64,000 nt of DNA. Origin: Pseudomonas marginalis. Its GTDB lineage: Bacteria > Pseudomonadota > Gammaproteobacteria > Pseudomonadales > Pseudomonadaceae. The notes beneath the pieces were generated by a model. It searched no databases. It worked only from the letters and a program-made list of their open reading frames with translations, and was not told where the DNA came from. The stretch spans positions 1-64,000 of the forward strand of contig NZ_VTFG01000006.1 of NCBI RefSeq assembly GCF_008692035.1, given 5' to 3'. Positions 26,175-35,925 of the stretch are shown here, one piece after another; positions within the stretch are counted from its first letter, which is position 1; each line of letters starts with the position of its first letter. The position numbers and the translations under genes were made by a program.

Positions 26175-28655
26175 TTAGAAACGGTAAGTGAGGTCGACGA
26201 GCAGACGCAGATCGCGTTCGCGATCCCCGTCATAAGGTCGGCTGATCAGGCTCAGGTTGGCGCCGGCGTCCAGCACGTCATTCCAGCGAAAGCGTTGGCC
26301 GTAGCCCACCAGACCGATGCCACCGGTGGAATAATCCCGCTGGCTATAGGTACCCGCACCGACCTGGAACTGCTGACTCCACTGGGTCTCGTAGCGGTGA
26401 TAGAGCACATGGTTGATGTTGAGGACGGGCAGCACGGTGAAATCCGACTTCGGGTTGAAGTACACCGTGTCTTCCTTGCTGTTGCGGCTGGCGCCGACTT
26501 CCAGGCCCAGGTCCACTTGCACCTTCGGCGAGCTGTAGAGGCCTTCGCGGCCGCTGAGCAAGGCTTCGAAGCGGTCGTTGCCATCGCTGAAATGGGAGGG
26601 GCTGAGGGTCAGTTTCCATTCGCGGCTTTCGTTGGCGCGCCAGCGGATAAAGCCGCTGCCACCGTTGGCCGTGACGCCGTCATTCAACGCCCGCAGCGGC
26701 GTGGTGCTCAGGAGGTAGCCCAGGCTGCCGCCGTATTGCCAGTTGTCGTTGATGTCACGGGCAATCGACATCGCGGCGCCTTGTTTGGCGCCATCGCCGT
26801 AGGAGTGGTTGGACACCTCGGCTTCAATGGTCATGTCGCGGGTACGCCGCTCCACGCCCACCACCTGCCAGCGATGCTGGCCCGTGCCTTCGCTGAAGTC
26901 GGCCTTGGCGTACCCGGCGCCGGCGAATACACGCCAGTCTTCGTCGATGGGCGGCGTGTAGATCCGACTCTCAATGCCCCAGTCGCGGCTACCCGCGACG
27001 GCGCCCGCGTCACTGTCATTGCCGCCGCCAAAGCTTTTGCCGGTATACGCCTCGACACGCAGTTCGGCCATGTCATGCACGTCGCGCAGGCGGCTCAGGC
27101 GCTGCACCTGGCGATTATCCGGGTTGCGGGCGAGCACATCGTCGGTGAGCACGTCGAGCTGGCGCCACTCCTGCAGGTCCATGGCGGTGTAGGCCTGGCT
27201 CACTTCCAGGCCCATATCCCGTGGGGCCTGGGCTTCGGTTTCCTTCAGGATGCCTTCGGCACGCCGTGGCAGGTCGCGGGCGCGGTACATGTCAGCCTGG
27301 GCCAGGCGCAGGCCGACGTTGCCAGGGGCTTTCGCCACCAGCGCTTCGAGGCCGGCTTCGCTGCCCGGCAGGTCGCCGCCGTAGACGCCGGCCTGGGCCG
27401 ACAGTTGCTGGGCGTCCATCCACGCGTCGTTGGGGTTGCCGATGGGCAAGCCCTTGAGCTCGACCCGAGGGTTCTGGCTGTTGGCGAGGCCCTTGGCGAC
27501 CTCGTTGGCGTCCTCGGCTTTATCGCTTTCCTGCAAGGCGTAGAACAGCGCAGTGGTGTCTTCGACCCGATCATCGGGCTCGGCGTCGGTGGCGCTCAGG
27601 GCCTGGCGATACAGCGGCTCGGCTTTTTCCGGCTGGCGCTGGTCCAGGTAGGCCGCGGCCACCCAACGCACGGCGTAGGTCGGCAGTTGCACGCCTTCGG
27701 CCTTAAGCGTCTCGTATTCGCGGATCACCTCGGCGGTACGCGCCCGAGCCTTGAGTGCACCGAGACGGTCGATGCGCCAGCGCACCACATCGTCATGGGC
27801 GCTGGCGTCCGGGGTCCAACGGGCGAGCAGTTTGTCGTAATCCGCCAGGGCGCGGTCGGCAATCACGTAGCGTTCTTTTTCGCTGCGTGTGGCGAACTCG
27901 GCCATGCGCACACGCTCGGCAGCGAGATCGCCTTCCAGGCGGCGCTGGGTCACCGGGTCCAGCAGGCCAGGACGCTGGGCCGACAGGCGCAACGCGGCTT
28001 CCGGCAGGCGGGCCTTTTGCAGGGCGACGATGTATTCGCGGGCGACGTCAGGCTTGTCGCCGGCGCGGATAAACGCCTGGTCGAACTCGAACAGCGCGTC
28101 GTAGTTCAAGCCGGCGCGGGTCAGTGCATAACCCAGGGCCATGCGGCGGTTGGGGTCATCGGGCTTGGCGGCGACCAATGCGCGGGTACGTTGTACCGCT
28201 TCGTCCGCCTTGCCGCCGTCGGCCTGGGTCAGGGCCAGGCCCAGTTGCAGGTCGACGTTATTCGGTTCACGCAGCAACGCCTGGCGATAGACCGCCTCGG
28301 CCTGGGCCCATTGCTTCTGGTTGCGATAGGTCCGCGCGACAGTGGCGAGCGCCTGGGTGCTGAGGTTGCGATGTTTACCCTGGGCCTCGTACACCTTCAG
28401 CACTTCGGCGTCCTGGCCGGCCCAACCGGCGATCACCACATGATCGCTGACCTGGCCTGGCGTCTGGCGCTCGGCGGACAGTTGGCGCAATTGAGTCAGG
28501 GCGGGGGTGAAGTTGCCGTTGCGCGCCTGAATGATCAGCGCGTCATAGGCCGGATCGGCCATGGCGAAGGCGGGGATCAGTAATTGGCTGCATAAGGCGG
28601 CCCCGACGAGCAGTCGCAACCGGCCTGATGCACTGAGTGGTAGGTTTCGCAACAT
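26175..28655 (-). CDS. pgaA: PNAG export porin PgaA
   Basis: This 826-residue protein forms the outer-membrane export channel for poly-N-acetylglucosamine. It has a signal peptide (about 1-30, ending FAMA), a superhelix of tetratricopeptide repeats (about 35-500), and a C-terminal 16-strand barrel ending LRLLVDLTYRF with terminal Phe. The ATG at 28655 is chosen because AGGAAG lies 8 bases upstream; an in-frame ATG 78 bases earlier adds a non-signal-like extension. It is the first gene of pgaABCD. Regulation may act on the 300-base leader upstream. Confidence 0.94.
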   Translation of the reverse strand: MLRNLPLSASGRLRLLVGAALCSQLLIPAFAMADPAYDALIIQARNGNFTPALTQLRQLSAERQTPGQVSDHVVIAGWAGQDAEVLKVYEAQGKHRNLSTQALATVARTYRNQKQWAQAEAVYRQALLREPNNVDLQLGLALTQADGGKADEAVQRTRALVAAKPDDPNRRMALGYALTRAGLNYDALFEFDQAFIRAGDKPDVAREYIVALQKARLPEAALRLSAQRPGLLDPVTQRRLEGDLAAERVRMAEFATRSEKERYVIADRALADYDKLLARWTPDASAHDDVVRWRIDRLGALKARARTAEVIREYETLKAEGVQLPTYAVRWVAAAYLDQRQPEKAEPLYRQALSATDAEPDDRVEDTTALFYALQESDKAEDANEVAKGLANSQNPRVELKGLPIGNPNDAWMDAQQLSAQAGVYGGDLPGSEAGLEALVAKAPGNVGLRLAQADMYRARDLPRRAEGILKETEAQAPRDMGLEVSQAYTAMDLQEWRQLDVLTDDVLARNPDNRQVQRLSRLRDVHDMAELRVEAYTGKSFGGGNDSDAGAVAGSRDWGIESRIYTPPIDEDWRVFAGAGYAKADFSEGTGQHRWQVVGVERRTRDMTIEAEVSNHSYGDGAKQGAAMSIARDINDNWQYGGSLGYLLSTTPLRALNDGVTANGGSGFIRWRANESREWKLTLSPSHFSDGNDRFEALLSGREGLYSSPKVQVDLGLEVGASRNSKEDTVYFNPKSDFTVLPVLNINHVLYHRYETQWSQQFQVGAGTYSQRDYSTGGIGLVGYGQRFRWNDVLDAGANLSLISRPYDGDRERDLRLLVDLTYRF

Positions 28656-28746
28656 ATCGTGAGCTTCCTTACACACGGAAAGCTGTAACGATAGGTGGTC
28701 CTGAGCGAATTGCCGCAGGGTGCCGGCGTCCAATGACCCGGCCTAG

Positions 28747-28776
28747 CTTTCCTGTGTGAACTATCTCTCAGGAAAG
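28747..28776. promoter_or_regulatory. Inverted repeat in the pgaA upstream region
   Basis: CTTTCCTG (28747-28754) and CAGGAAAG (28769-28776) form an exact 8-base dyad with a 14-base spacer, 92-121 bases upstream of the pgaA ATG. A transcription factor site for the pga operon is possible; no match to a known regulator motif is claimed. The rest of the 28,656-28,955 gap holds this dyad and one REP pair. Confidence 0.4.
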
Positions 28777-28833
28777 TAGGAAAAAGACCAATCCGGAACA
28801 ATTGTTCAGAATTGCGCGGCCCGCCTGAAATGT

Positions 28834-28928
28834 GAATGCGGGAGCGGACTTGCCTGCGATAACGGGGTGCCGGCCGAAAGGTGCGTCGACTGTTTGACCC
28901 TTATCGCGGGCACTCCCGCTCCCACATT
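28834..28928. repeat. Divergent REP pair
   Basis: Arm AATGCGGGAGCGGACTTGCC (from about 28835) and arm TTATCGCGGGCACTCCCGCT followed by CCCACATT (28901-28928) are imperfect inverted copies with a 37-base spacer. It differs from the paired elements elsewhere in the window, with a CGGGAG core. It lies between the divergently placed leader of pgaA and the 3' end of the YdgA-family gene. Confidence 0.6.
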
Positions 28929-28955
28929 ATTTATTTCCGGGCGATGGCGAACGCT

Positions 28956-30452
28956 TTACTGGCCGCCGCTGACCGCGCCGAACTTGGCCATCACAAACCC
29001 AATGAACTGCTCGACGGTCATCTTCTGGCCGTTGAAGGTCACTTCATTGTTGGCGTAGTGCAACTTGGACACCACATCGCTGCCGACCAGGGTCGCCAAC
29101 TGAGTACCGACCGCCATGCCGCTGACCATCTCGGCGGCCATCTGGGACTGCTGCTCGATGGCTTTCGGGTCGGTCACGCCACCGAGTTGCGCCTGCAGGG
29201 CAGCCACGTCACCGATCATCGGCTTGGACAGGGTCAGGTTGGCATCCAGCAATGCAATCATCTGCTTGCCCAGCTCAACCGGCGGCAACTCCATGGAGGC
29301 CGGCTTGGCCAGGTCCACCAGCAGGTTGAACTTGCTTTCGCCATGGGTGGTTTTCAGCGACAGGTTTTCCACGGCGATCTGCGGCTTGGCGGCCAATACC
29401 TGGTTGACGTTCGCTTCGGCCAGGGCCTGCTCGGCTTCGGTCAGTTGCAGCTCAGGCGTGGGCTGGCCCGCTGCGGCAGCGGCTTGCACCGGCTGCATCT
29501 TGTCCTGGTACAGCTTGGTCAACACCAGCATGGCCGGGATGTCGACGTTCTTCATGCTCAGGGCCATGGCCGCCGAACCCACGGGTTTGCCCTGGTAACC
29601 GATCTCGTCGATCTTGTAGTCGACACGGCCGGCCAGGTTGTTGTCCTTGGTTTCGCTGGAGTCTTTCTGCTCGAAGCCTTTGACCGTCAGCACGGCTTTC
29701 TGCGGGCCGAAGGTGAACGTGCTGTCGGTCAGCTCAACGGTGTTTTGCCCGGTGTAGAAGCCAAAGGTGGATTTTTCCAGGTTGCTGGCGATGGTCAGGC
29801 CAGACAATTGAGCTTCGAAGTGTTCGCCCTTGCCATCTAGCCCGGCGATCTTGAAGCTGTTCATGAAGCCGTCAGCCTTGACCTTCTGGCCTTCTGCGGT
29901 GCTGTCGAAATTCAGGTTGGCGCCAGAGAAGCTCGCCGAAGCTGCGGCGTCCTTGAACTCCAGGGGCAGCAATTCGATGTTGCCGTTGACCGAGCGGCTG
30001 TAGCCGATATTGGCCACGCCCTTGAGCGGCGACACGTCTTTGGCGGCGGCGAACCACTTCTCGGTGGTGGGGTTCTTTTCCAGTTCGTAGTGACTGGTGG
30101 CCATGACCGGCAGCCATTTGAGCGTCACCAGGCGCGAGAACGGCAGCGGGCCGTGTTCGATATGGTCGACGAACAGCAGTTCCGGATTAGGGTTTTCTTC
30201 GCCGAACACCGAGCCTTGGCCCTTCAGGCGGTAGTGCGCGGTGCTGCTGAACACGCCACGCTCCAGGGACACCAGCTCCAGGGCCACGGTGCCGTCGACG
30301 CCGGCCATGGAGGTCTGCAGTTCCTTGTTGGCGTTCTGGATCGCGGTTTGCAGCACCGGTTCCAGTTGTTTACCGGTGTACCAGGCGCCGCCTGCACTGA
30401 CGACGCCTACGGCGACAACTAAACCCAAAAGAACGACTGCTGGCTTATTCAT
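28956..30452 (-). CDS. YdgA family protein (DUF945)
   Basis: This 498-residue protein belongs to the YdgA/DUF945 family. It begins with a single hydrophobic anchor (LLGLVVAVGVVSAGGAWYTG, about 9-28) and continues as a long strand-rich periplasmic domain with the family's KQLEPVLQTAIQNANKE start. YdgA relatives are inner-membrane anchored proteins of unknown detailed function. The length is the family's usual size. Nothing upstream suggests an operon; the neighbours are unrelated. Confidence 0.85.
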   Translation of the reverse strand: MNKPAVVLLGLVVAVGVVSAGGAWYTGKQLEPVLQTAIQNANKELQTSMAGVDGTVALELVSLERGVFSSTAHYRLKGQGSVFGEENPNPELLFVDHIEHGPLPFSRLVTLKWLPVMATSHYELEKNPTTEKWFAAAKDVSPLKGVANIGYSRSVNGNIELLPLEFKDAAASASFSGANLNFDSTAEGQKVKADGFMNSFKIAGLDGKGEHFEAQLSGLTIASNLEKSTFGFYTGQNTVELTDSTFTFGPQKAVLTVKGFEQKDSSETKDNNLAGRVDYKIDEIGYQGKPVGSAAMALSMKNVDIPAMLVLTKLYQDKMQPVQAAAAAGQPTPELQLTEAEQALAEANVNQVLAAKPQIAVENLSLKTTHGESKFNLLVDLAKPASMELPPVELGKQMIALLDANLTLSKPMIGDVAALQAQLGGVTDPKAIEQQSQMAAEMVSGMAVGTQLATLVGSDVVSKLHYANNEVTFNGQKMTVEQFIGFVMAKFGAVSGGQ

Positions 30453-30600
30453 GAAGTGACCTGATCAAATCCTGTGAGAAGTGGGCTGTCTTCCTTGAAC
30501 CCCGAAAGGGTTGGCTCAAGCCCGCCGAAAACGGGGGAAGATTAGCACTGGCGGCCGCAAACGGCCCAGCTTTCTCAGAGGGGTCAGGCGTGCAGTTGGT

Positions 30601-31233
30601 TCACGAATACTCCAACTCGATCTCGTCGAGCTGGTGGTCAAAACTCTTCAGGCGCGCCGTCCAGGTGTACACCAGCACCTCAAACTCGCGGTGTATCACC
30701 GCATTGCCGGGGGTGTCGGACTTGGGGTCGCAGAAGTCCAGCTGGTAGCGCTCCCGGGCCATCTGCGTGGCGACGTCGGACAATTCCCGCGCGTTATTCA
30801 GCCAATGCCGGCCATCGGCGACCTGCCGATCGAGGGCCACGCACTGTTTTTTCAGGACTTCGAGGCTTTTTTCCAGGGGCGTGCCGGTAAGGTCGCCCAT
30901 GACTTCCTGGAAGGTGCGCCCCGGCTGCCAATAGCTGCCCCAGAAATAGCGGTCGAACACGGTTTCGACCCGACGCAGAGCGACCTTGGTGTCCCAGATC
31001 GCGACGCGGGTCTTGCCTTGTTCGAGGAGTTTTTTCTTCACGCGCTGGTTCTGGTAGGACGCCCAGGCCACCACGCCGATGGACAGGGAGCCGATCACCA
31101 GGCAGGCGCTGTCGAGAAACACCATGGCCTTGTCGAGTTGATGGGCGAGCATGACGCCGTAGAAATACGCGGCCGATAACAACACCAGTGCGAAGAGCAC
31201 GCACCAGAAAGCGGGAGCATAAGGGTTTTTCAT
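30601..31233 (-). CDS. Hypothetical membrane-anchored protein
   Basis: This 210-residue protein has two N-terminal membrane spans (about residues 5-28 and 38-60) and a soluble C-terminal domain of helices with several Trp and Tyr (DRYFWGSYWQPGRTFQEV at about 93-110). The ATG at 31233 is chosen since GGGGA lies 8 bases upstream; two earlier in-frame ATGs add a few polar residues. I do not recognise the family. No clear operon partner is visible; the next gene upstream ends about 80 bases away on the same strand. Confidence 0.7.
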   Translation of the reverse strand: MKNPYAPAFWCVLFALVLLSAAYFYGVMLAHQLDKAMVFLDSACLVIGSLSIGVVAWASYQNQRVKKKLLEQGKTRVAIWDTKVALRRVETVFDRYFWGSYWQPGRTFQEVMGDLTGTPLEKSLEVLKKQCVALDRQVADGRHWLNNARELSDVATQMARERYQLDFCDPKSDTPGNAVIHREFEVLVYTWTARLKSFDHQLDEIELEYS

Positions 31234-31314
31234 TATTGGAATCCCCATGAGCAAACGCGAGCAGTGTCAGGCGAGTCGTCACGGCGACCCGCCTGTCCAA
31301 GCATAGCTATTCGC

Positions 31315-32757
31315 TCAGGGTTTGCCGGGCTGTGACGCTTGCGTTCGTCCGCTTTCCCAGCCGCCGCCCAGGGCCAGGAACAGATCGATCTGGCTCATGG
31401 CAACCTGGGTATTGGCCGCCGCCAGTTGCGCGCGCATCGCGGTGTAGGTGCGGGTGGCTTGCAGGTCGGCGAGGAACGATTCGCGGCCGGCCTGGAAGAA
31501 GCGGTGGGTCTGGTCCGCCGCCTCTTGGGCCGAGCGCTCGGCGTCCGCCAGCGCCTCGCGCCGTTGCAGCACGGCGGTGTATTGCGCCAGGCCGGTCTGG
31601 GTTTCGCGGATGGCGTTGAGGACCACCCCGTCGAAATGCGCCAGGGCGCCCTGAGTCGCGGCTTCGGCCTCGTGGATGCGCGCACGGGCGCCGTTGGTCG
31701 GCACCGTCCAACTGATCATCGGGCCGAAGCCCCAGCGGTTGGTCGCCGGCTGGCCGAGGTTGTCGAGCAGGCCCACGGTGCCCACCGTGGCGCCGATGGC
31801 GATGTCCGGGTACAAGGCGCCGGTGGCCACGCCGATACGCGCGGTGGCGGCGGCCAGTTGGCGCTCGGCCTGGCGCACGTCGGGGCGACGTTTCAGCAGC
31901 GCCGCACCATCGCCCACCGGCAACAGCTGGGCGATGTGCGGCAGCTCGGCGCAGGTGCCGGTGCCCGCCGGCAGTTGGTCCACGGGCTTGGCCAGCAGCA
32001 TCGACAGGCGGAACAGCCCGGCCTGGCGCGCCGCTTCGTAGCGCGGCATGTCGGCGCGCAGGGATTTGTATTGGGTTTGCGAGCGGGTGACCTGGGTTTC
32101 ATCGCCACGGCCCGCGTCACGCAGGCGTTGGGTCAGTTTGGTGCTCTGGGCTTGCAGGTCGAGGGACTCGTTGGCAATCGCCAGTTCTTCGTTGGCCGCG
32201 CACACCTGGGTGTAGGAGCGCACCACATCGGCCACCAGGGTGATGCGTGCGGTATCAGCGGCAGCCTGGGCCGCATCGGCGCTGGCCTGGGCGCTTTCGA
32301 TGCCACGTTGCAAGGTGCCGAACAGGTCGAATTGATACGAGGTGGTAATGCCGACGCTGCCGATGTTATCCACCGGCACTTTGTCCGCCTGCAAAAACGC
32401 TTCGCCGGATTCCTGCAGGCGCTGCACCTCGGCCTTGGCGCCGGCACTCCAGCCGCCGGCGGATTCAGCCTGTTGGGTCTGATAACGGGCGCGCTGCAGG
32501 TTGGCTGCGGCTACGCGCAGGTCGGTGTTGGAGGCCATGGCCTGGCGTACCAGCTCGTCCAGGCGCGGGTCTTTGTACAGCTTCCACCAGTCGGCCGGCA
32601 CCGGCGCCGACACCACGTCGTTGCCCTTGCCCGCCAGTTGCCCTTGCAGGTCAGCGCGGTTGACGGCAGACGTTTGCGGCAGCTGGTAATCCGGCCCCAC
32701 CACTTGGCAGGCCGACAGCAACAATCCCAGCGCAGCAGTTGCCCACAGCTGCTTCAT
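31315..32757 (-). CDS. Efflux outer-membrane lipoprotein (OprM/NodT family)
   Basis: This 480-residue protein has a lipoprotein signal (lipobox LSAC, Cys17) and two TolC-like repeats joined by long helices, the OprM/NodT outer-membrane factor fold. It forms the exit channel of a tripartite efflux system. Its start overlaps the stop of the HlyD-like gene by 4 bases. It is the last gene of a five-gene operon with MarR, FUSC, DUF1656 and HlyD proteins, and probably pairs with those. Confidence 0.9.
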   Translation of the reverse strand: MKQLWATAALGLLLSACQVVGPDYQLPQTSAVNRADLQGQLAGKGNDVVSAPVPADWWKLYKDPRLDELVRQAMASNTDLRVAAANLQRARYQTQQAESAGGWSAGAKAEVQRLQESGEAFLQADKVPVDNIGSVGITTSYQFDLFGTLQRGIESAQASADAAQAAADTARITLVADVVRSYTQVCAANEELAIANESLDLQAQSTKLTQRLRDAGRGDETQVTRSQTQYKSLRADMPRYEAARQAGLFRLSMLLAKPVDQLPAGTGTCAELPHIAQLLPVGDGAALLKRRPDVRQAERQLAAATARIGVATGALYPDIAIGATVGTVGLLDNLGQPATNRWGFGPMISWTVPTNGARARIHEAEAATQGALAHFDGVVLNAIRETQTGLAQYTAVLQRREALADAERSAQEAADQTHRFFQAGRESFLADLQATRTYTAMRAQLAAANTQVAMSQIDLFLALGGGWESGRTQASQPGKP

Positions 32758-33644
32758 GGCTTGGCTCCGTCATTGGGTTTGTCGCCAATGATCGATACGG
32801 TGGCGGTACGCCCGGCGATCATGCGGAAGTCCGCCGGGACATCGTCAAAGGCAATACGCACCGGAATCCGCTGGGCCAGGCGCACCCAGCTGAACGCCGG
32901 GTTGACGTTGGGCAGCAGGTTCGAGCCGCTGCTGCGGTCGCGGTCTTCGATACCGGCGACGATGCTCTGCACATGCCCGTGCAGGCGGGCGTTGTCGCCG
33001 ATCACACGGATGTCCACGCCCATGCCGACGTGGATGCCGTCGAGCTTGGTCTCTTCGAAGTAGCCGTCGATATGGAAGGAATTGCTGTCCACCACCGACA
33101 GCACCGGCCGCCCGGCGGTGACGAACTCCTGGGTACGCGGTGCGCGGTCGTTGACGTAGCCGTCCACCGGGCTGCGGATCACCGAGCGGTCGAGGTTGAG
33201 TTGGGCCGAGTCCACCGTCACTTGCGCTTCGGCCAGGGCCGATTGGGCGCGGGCAACACGGGACTGGCTTTCTTCCAGCTGCTCGCTGGGCACCAGGTTG
33301 CCGAGGCCACGGTTACGCTTGTACTCGCGACTTGCCTGGGCCAGGGTTTCCTGGCGGTCGGCCACGGCGGCCTGGGCTTGGCGCAGGGCCAGCTTGAAGC
33401 GGTCCTGGTCGACGGCAAACAGTACCTGGCCCTTGGTCACCAGCTGGTTGTCGTGCACATCGACGCGCTGGATCAGCCCGGACACGTCCGGCGCGATCTG
33501 CACGATGTCGGCACGGATGTGACCGTCACGGGTCCAGGGCGCAAACATGTAGTACATGACCATGCGCCACACAACGACGACCGCGAAGCTCACGATCAAC
33601 AACGTCAGGACTACACGGCCGATGGTCAAAAAAGGTTTTTTCAT
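32754..33644 (-). CDS. HlyD-family periplasmic adaptor (AaeA-like)
   Basis: This 296-residue protein has one N-terminal membrane anchor (about 10-35), a biotinyl-lipoyl hairpin (DGHIRADIVQIAPDVSGLIQ) and a coiled-coil segment (about 80-160) followed by a barrel. It is the adaptor that bridges the FUSC inner-membrane pump and the outer-membrane channel encoded on either side. The ATG overlaps the stop of the previous small gene by 4 bases. AaeA-type adaptors serve aromatic acid efflux; the substrate here is not proven. Confidence 0.88.
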   Translation of the reverse strand: MKKPFLTIGRVVLTLLIVSFAVVVVWRMVMYYMFAPWTRDGHIRADIVQIAPDVSGLIQRVDVHDNQLVTKGQVLFAVDQDRFKLALRQAQAAVADRQETLAQASREYKRNRGLGNLVPSEQLEESQSRVARAQSALAEAQVTVDSAQLNLDRSVIRSPVDGYVNDRAPRTQEFVTAGRPVLSVVDSNSFHIDGYFEETKLDGIHVGMGVDIRVIGDNARLHGHVQSIVAGIEDRDRSSGSNLLPNVNPAFSWVRLAQRIPVRIAFDDVPADFRMIAGRTATVSIIGDKPNDGAKP

Positions 33645-33850
33645 GTCATCAGGTATCGACTGAGTGAGTCCACCGCGCCCAGCAACAGCGCGTAGAGCCC
33701 CACATTGAACAATGCCCGGTGCCAGACCAGGCGATAGAAGTGGACGCGGGTCAACAGCCCGTGCACCACCAGGAATAACACGTACGTAATGCCCATCAGC
33801 ACCAGCAGCGTGGGCAGGAACACCCCGCTGATATCCAGATCACCGATCAT
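33641..33850 (-). CDS. DUF1656 small membrane protein (AaeX-like)
   Basis: This 69-residue protein has two hydrophobic segments (about 7-32 and 45-66) and the family start GDLDISGVFLPTLLVLM. DUF1656/AaeX proteins accompany FUSC-type aromatic acid exporters. The start overlaps the FUSC stop and the end overlaps the HlyD start, each by 4 bases, so all are co-translated. Its mechanistic role is not known. Confidence 0.9.
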   Translation of the reverse strand: MIGDLDISGVFLPTLLVLMGITYVLFLVVHGLLTRVHFYRLVWHRALFNVGLYALLLGAVDSLSRYLMT

Positions 33851-35925
33851 AAAGGCGCTCCATCGGGTAGCGGCGCTTCCATCTCCGTGCCGCCAATGAA
33901 TTCCACACCCGGCAGCAGTGCCAGGCGCAGGCCGGCCAGCGCGTGCAGCAGGTGCAGGCGGGTGTCGTCTTCGTCTTGCAGGCCCTGGCCATTGAGGGCG
34001 CGGCGTGTGCGGTCGAGGGTCATCAGCAGACCGCTGGGCGCAGGCAAGCGTTCACCCGCCTTGAGGCAGGCCTTGAAGTAACCGCCCACGCCTTCCACCA
34101 CCTGGTTGAGCAGCACCCGCGGTACACCTAGGATGCGCGGCGAATAGGCCAGCAGGTCGAGCAGGTTGAGCGCTACGCGCAGGTCGCGCAGGGCGATGCC
34201 GGTGTCCTGGCCGATCATCGCCAGGCGCGGCAGGTGTTGCATCAGGCGGTCGAGCATCTGTGCGGCGAGGTGCCGGTGTTCGTTCAGGGTGGCGGGCTCG
34301 GTCAGGCCGACGATGTCGCGCCAGCTGAAACGGGTCAGGCGCTTGGCCGCCAGTTCGGCGCCGAAGGGCCGGGCGATCAACGTCCACACAAAGGCGAACA
34401 GCAGGCCCACCGGCCCGGCCAGGTTGACGTTGGCGAAGTTGAGGAAGTCCGCGTCGTAGGCGCCCTGGATGCTGATGAACGACGAGGTGTTCACCAGCGT
34501 CAGCAGCATGCCCAGGTAAAAACGCGGCTGCACGGTCAGCGTGCCGATGCAGATGAACGGCACCGCGAACGCCAGTACCAGCATCGGGAAATCGTGCAGG
34601 TTGGGCAGGACCAGGAATAGGTAGAGGCTGGCGAACAGCACCGACATGGCGGTCCAGAAAAAGAACCGATAGATCTGCGGCGCCGGGTCGTCCATAGAAG
34701 CGAAAAAGCTGCAGGCCACGGCTGCCAGGATCACCGCGCTGCCGCCATCGGTCCAGCCCAGCAGGATCCACAGCACCGACGCGACGATGATCGCGGTGAC
34801 GGTGGAAAACGCCGAATAAAGCATCAGGCCATGGTCGAGGAACGGTGTGAGCCGGCCCAGGCGCCAGTGACGGTACACGGCGCGCCAGGTGTCCTGGCTT
34901 TCGCACTGGATGGCGGCTTGCAGGCTGCGGCAGTCCTGCCACAGGTCGATCCACTCGCCCAGGCGGTAAAGGGCGTTGGAGAACAACAGCGTGGGGCGCT
35001 CGTCCAGCGCTTCGCCTTGGGGTTGCAGGGTGTCGACCTGGTCACGCAGGGCACGCCAGCGTTCCAGCGGTGCGCTTTCGGTGGTGTTTTCCAGCCACTG
35101 CCGGGTAGCTTCCAGCAGCGGCGTCAGTTGCTCGAGAAACTGCGGCGCACGCTGTTCGACGGCATACAGCGCATCGTCGAGCTCCTCCACCAACGGCAGC
35201 AGGTGGATCATGCGCCCGCGCAATTCCTTGGTATTGCGCACCGTCTGCGGCCGCGCGCCTTCGTGGGGCAACTGGCCGATCATCAATTCAAGGGTATTGA
35301 AGGTGGCGACCATGCCGCCGCGCAGGGCGCTGACTTCTTCCGGCTGCACATTGCGAGAAAGAAAACGCTGGCTGTAGACCTGGGCGTCGCCAAACCACTT
35401 GGCCACCGCGCCATCGAACACCGGCATCAGCCGCCGTGGCCAGAACATCGCGCCCACCACCGCCGCGACCGCAATGCCGAGGAAGATTTCCTCGGTCCGC
35501 GCCTCGGCCACATCCCACACCGCCAGCGGGTTATCCACCACCGGCAGGGCGATCAGCGGCAAGGTGTAGCCGGCGAGCATCAAGGCGTAGTTGTTGGCGG
35601 TGCGCAGGTGCATGGAGAGGAACAGCAAGGTGCCCGTCCACAGTGCGATCACCACCACCAGGATGTACGGCGATTGCACGAACATCGGCACAAAAAACAC
35701 CGCCGCCGCCGCCCCCATCAAGGTGCCGATGGCGCGGTACAGGGCCTTGGAACTGGTAGGGCCGACAAACGGGCTGGAGACGATATACACCGTGGCCATC
35801 GCCCAGTACGGACGCGGCATTTGCATCAGCATGGCGATATACAACGCGATCATCGACGCGGCGAAGGTACGAACCCCATAGAACCAGTCACGGGCGGGCG
35901 GAAAACCGGTAAAAAATCCGTTCAA
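33847..35925 (-). CDS. FUSC family aromatic-acid type exporter (AaeB-like)
   Basis: This 692-residue inner-membrane protein has two blocks of membrane spans (about 15-170 and 365-510) each followed by a cytoplasmic domain, the FUSC/AaeB layout. Such pumps export aromatic acids and related compounds, with HlyD and OMF partners. The start overlaps the MarR stop (ATGA). In this operon the regulator, pump, small protein, adaptor and channel follow in order with overlapping ends. Confidence 0.9.
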   Translation of the reverse strand: MNGFFTGFPPARDWFYGVRTFAASMIALYIAMLMQMPRPYWAMATVYIVSSPFVGPTSSKALYRAIGTLMGAAAAVFFVPMFVQSPYILVVVIALWTGTLLFLSMHLRTANNYALMLAGYTLPLIALPVVDNPLAVWDVAEARTEEIFLGIAVAAVVGAMFWPRRLMPVFDGAVAKWFGDAQVYSQRFLSRNVQPEEVSALRGGMVATFNTLELMIGQLPHEGARPQTVRNTKELRGRMIHLLPLVEELDDALYAVEQRAPQFLEQLTPLLEATRQWLENTTESAPLERWRALRDQVDTLQPQGEALDERPTLLFSNALYRLGEWIDLWQDCRSLQAAIQCESQDTWRAVYRHWRLGRLTPFLDHGLMLYSAFSTVTAIIVASVLWILLGWTDGGSAVILAAVACSFFASMDDPAPQIYRFFFWTAMSVLFASLYLFLVLPNLHDFPMLVLAFAVPFICIGTLTVQPRFYLGMLLTLVNTSSFISIQGAYDADFLNFANVNLAGPVGLLFAFVWTLIARPFGAELAAKRLTRFSWRDIVGLTEPATLNEHRHLAAQMLDRLMQHLPRLAMIGQDTGIALRDLRVALNLLDLLAYSPRILGVPRVLLNQVVEGVGGYFKACLKAGERLPAPSGLLMTLDRTRRALNGQGLQDEDDTRLHLLHALAGLRLALLPGVEFIGGTEMEAPLPDGAPL

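Noticed and set aside
24126..28583. A 1485-codon open frame on the plus strand, antisense to pgaB and pgaA
   Set aside because: It is a mirror of high-GC codon use in the pga genes. It has no ribosome site, no family features and a low-complexity Gly/Gln/Val/His composition.
30490..30520. Terminator hairpin after the small hypothetical gene
   Set aside because: The AACCC-GGGTT stem is only 5 bases and has no T-run, so it is too weak to call.
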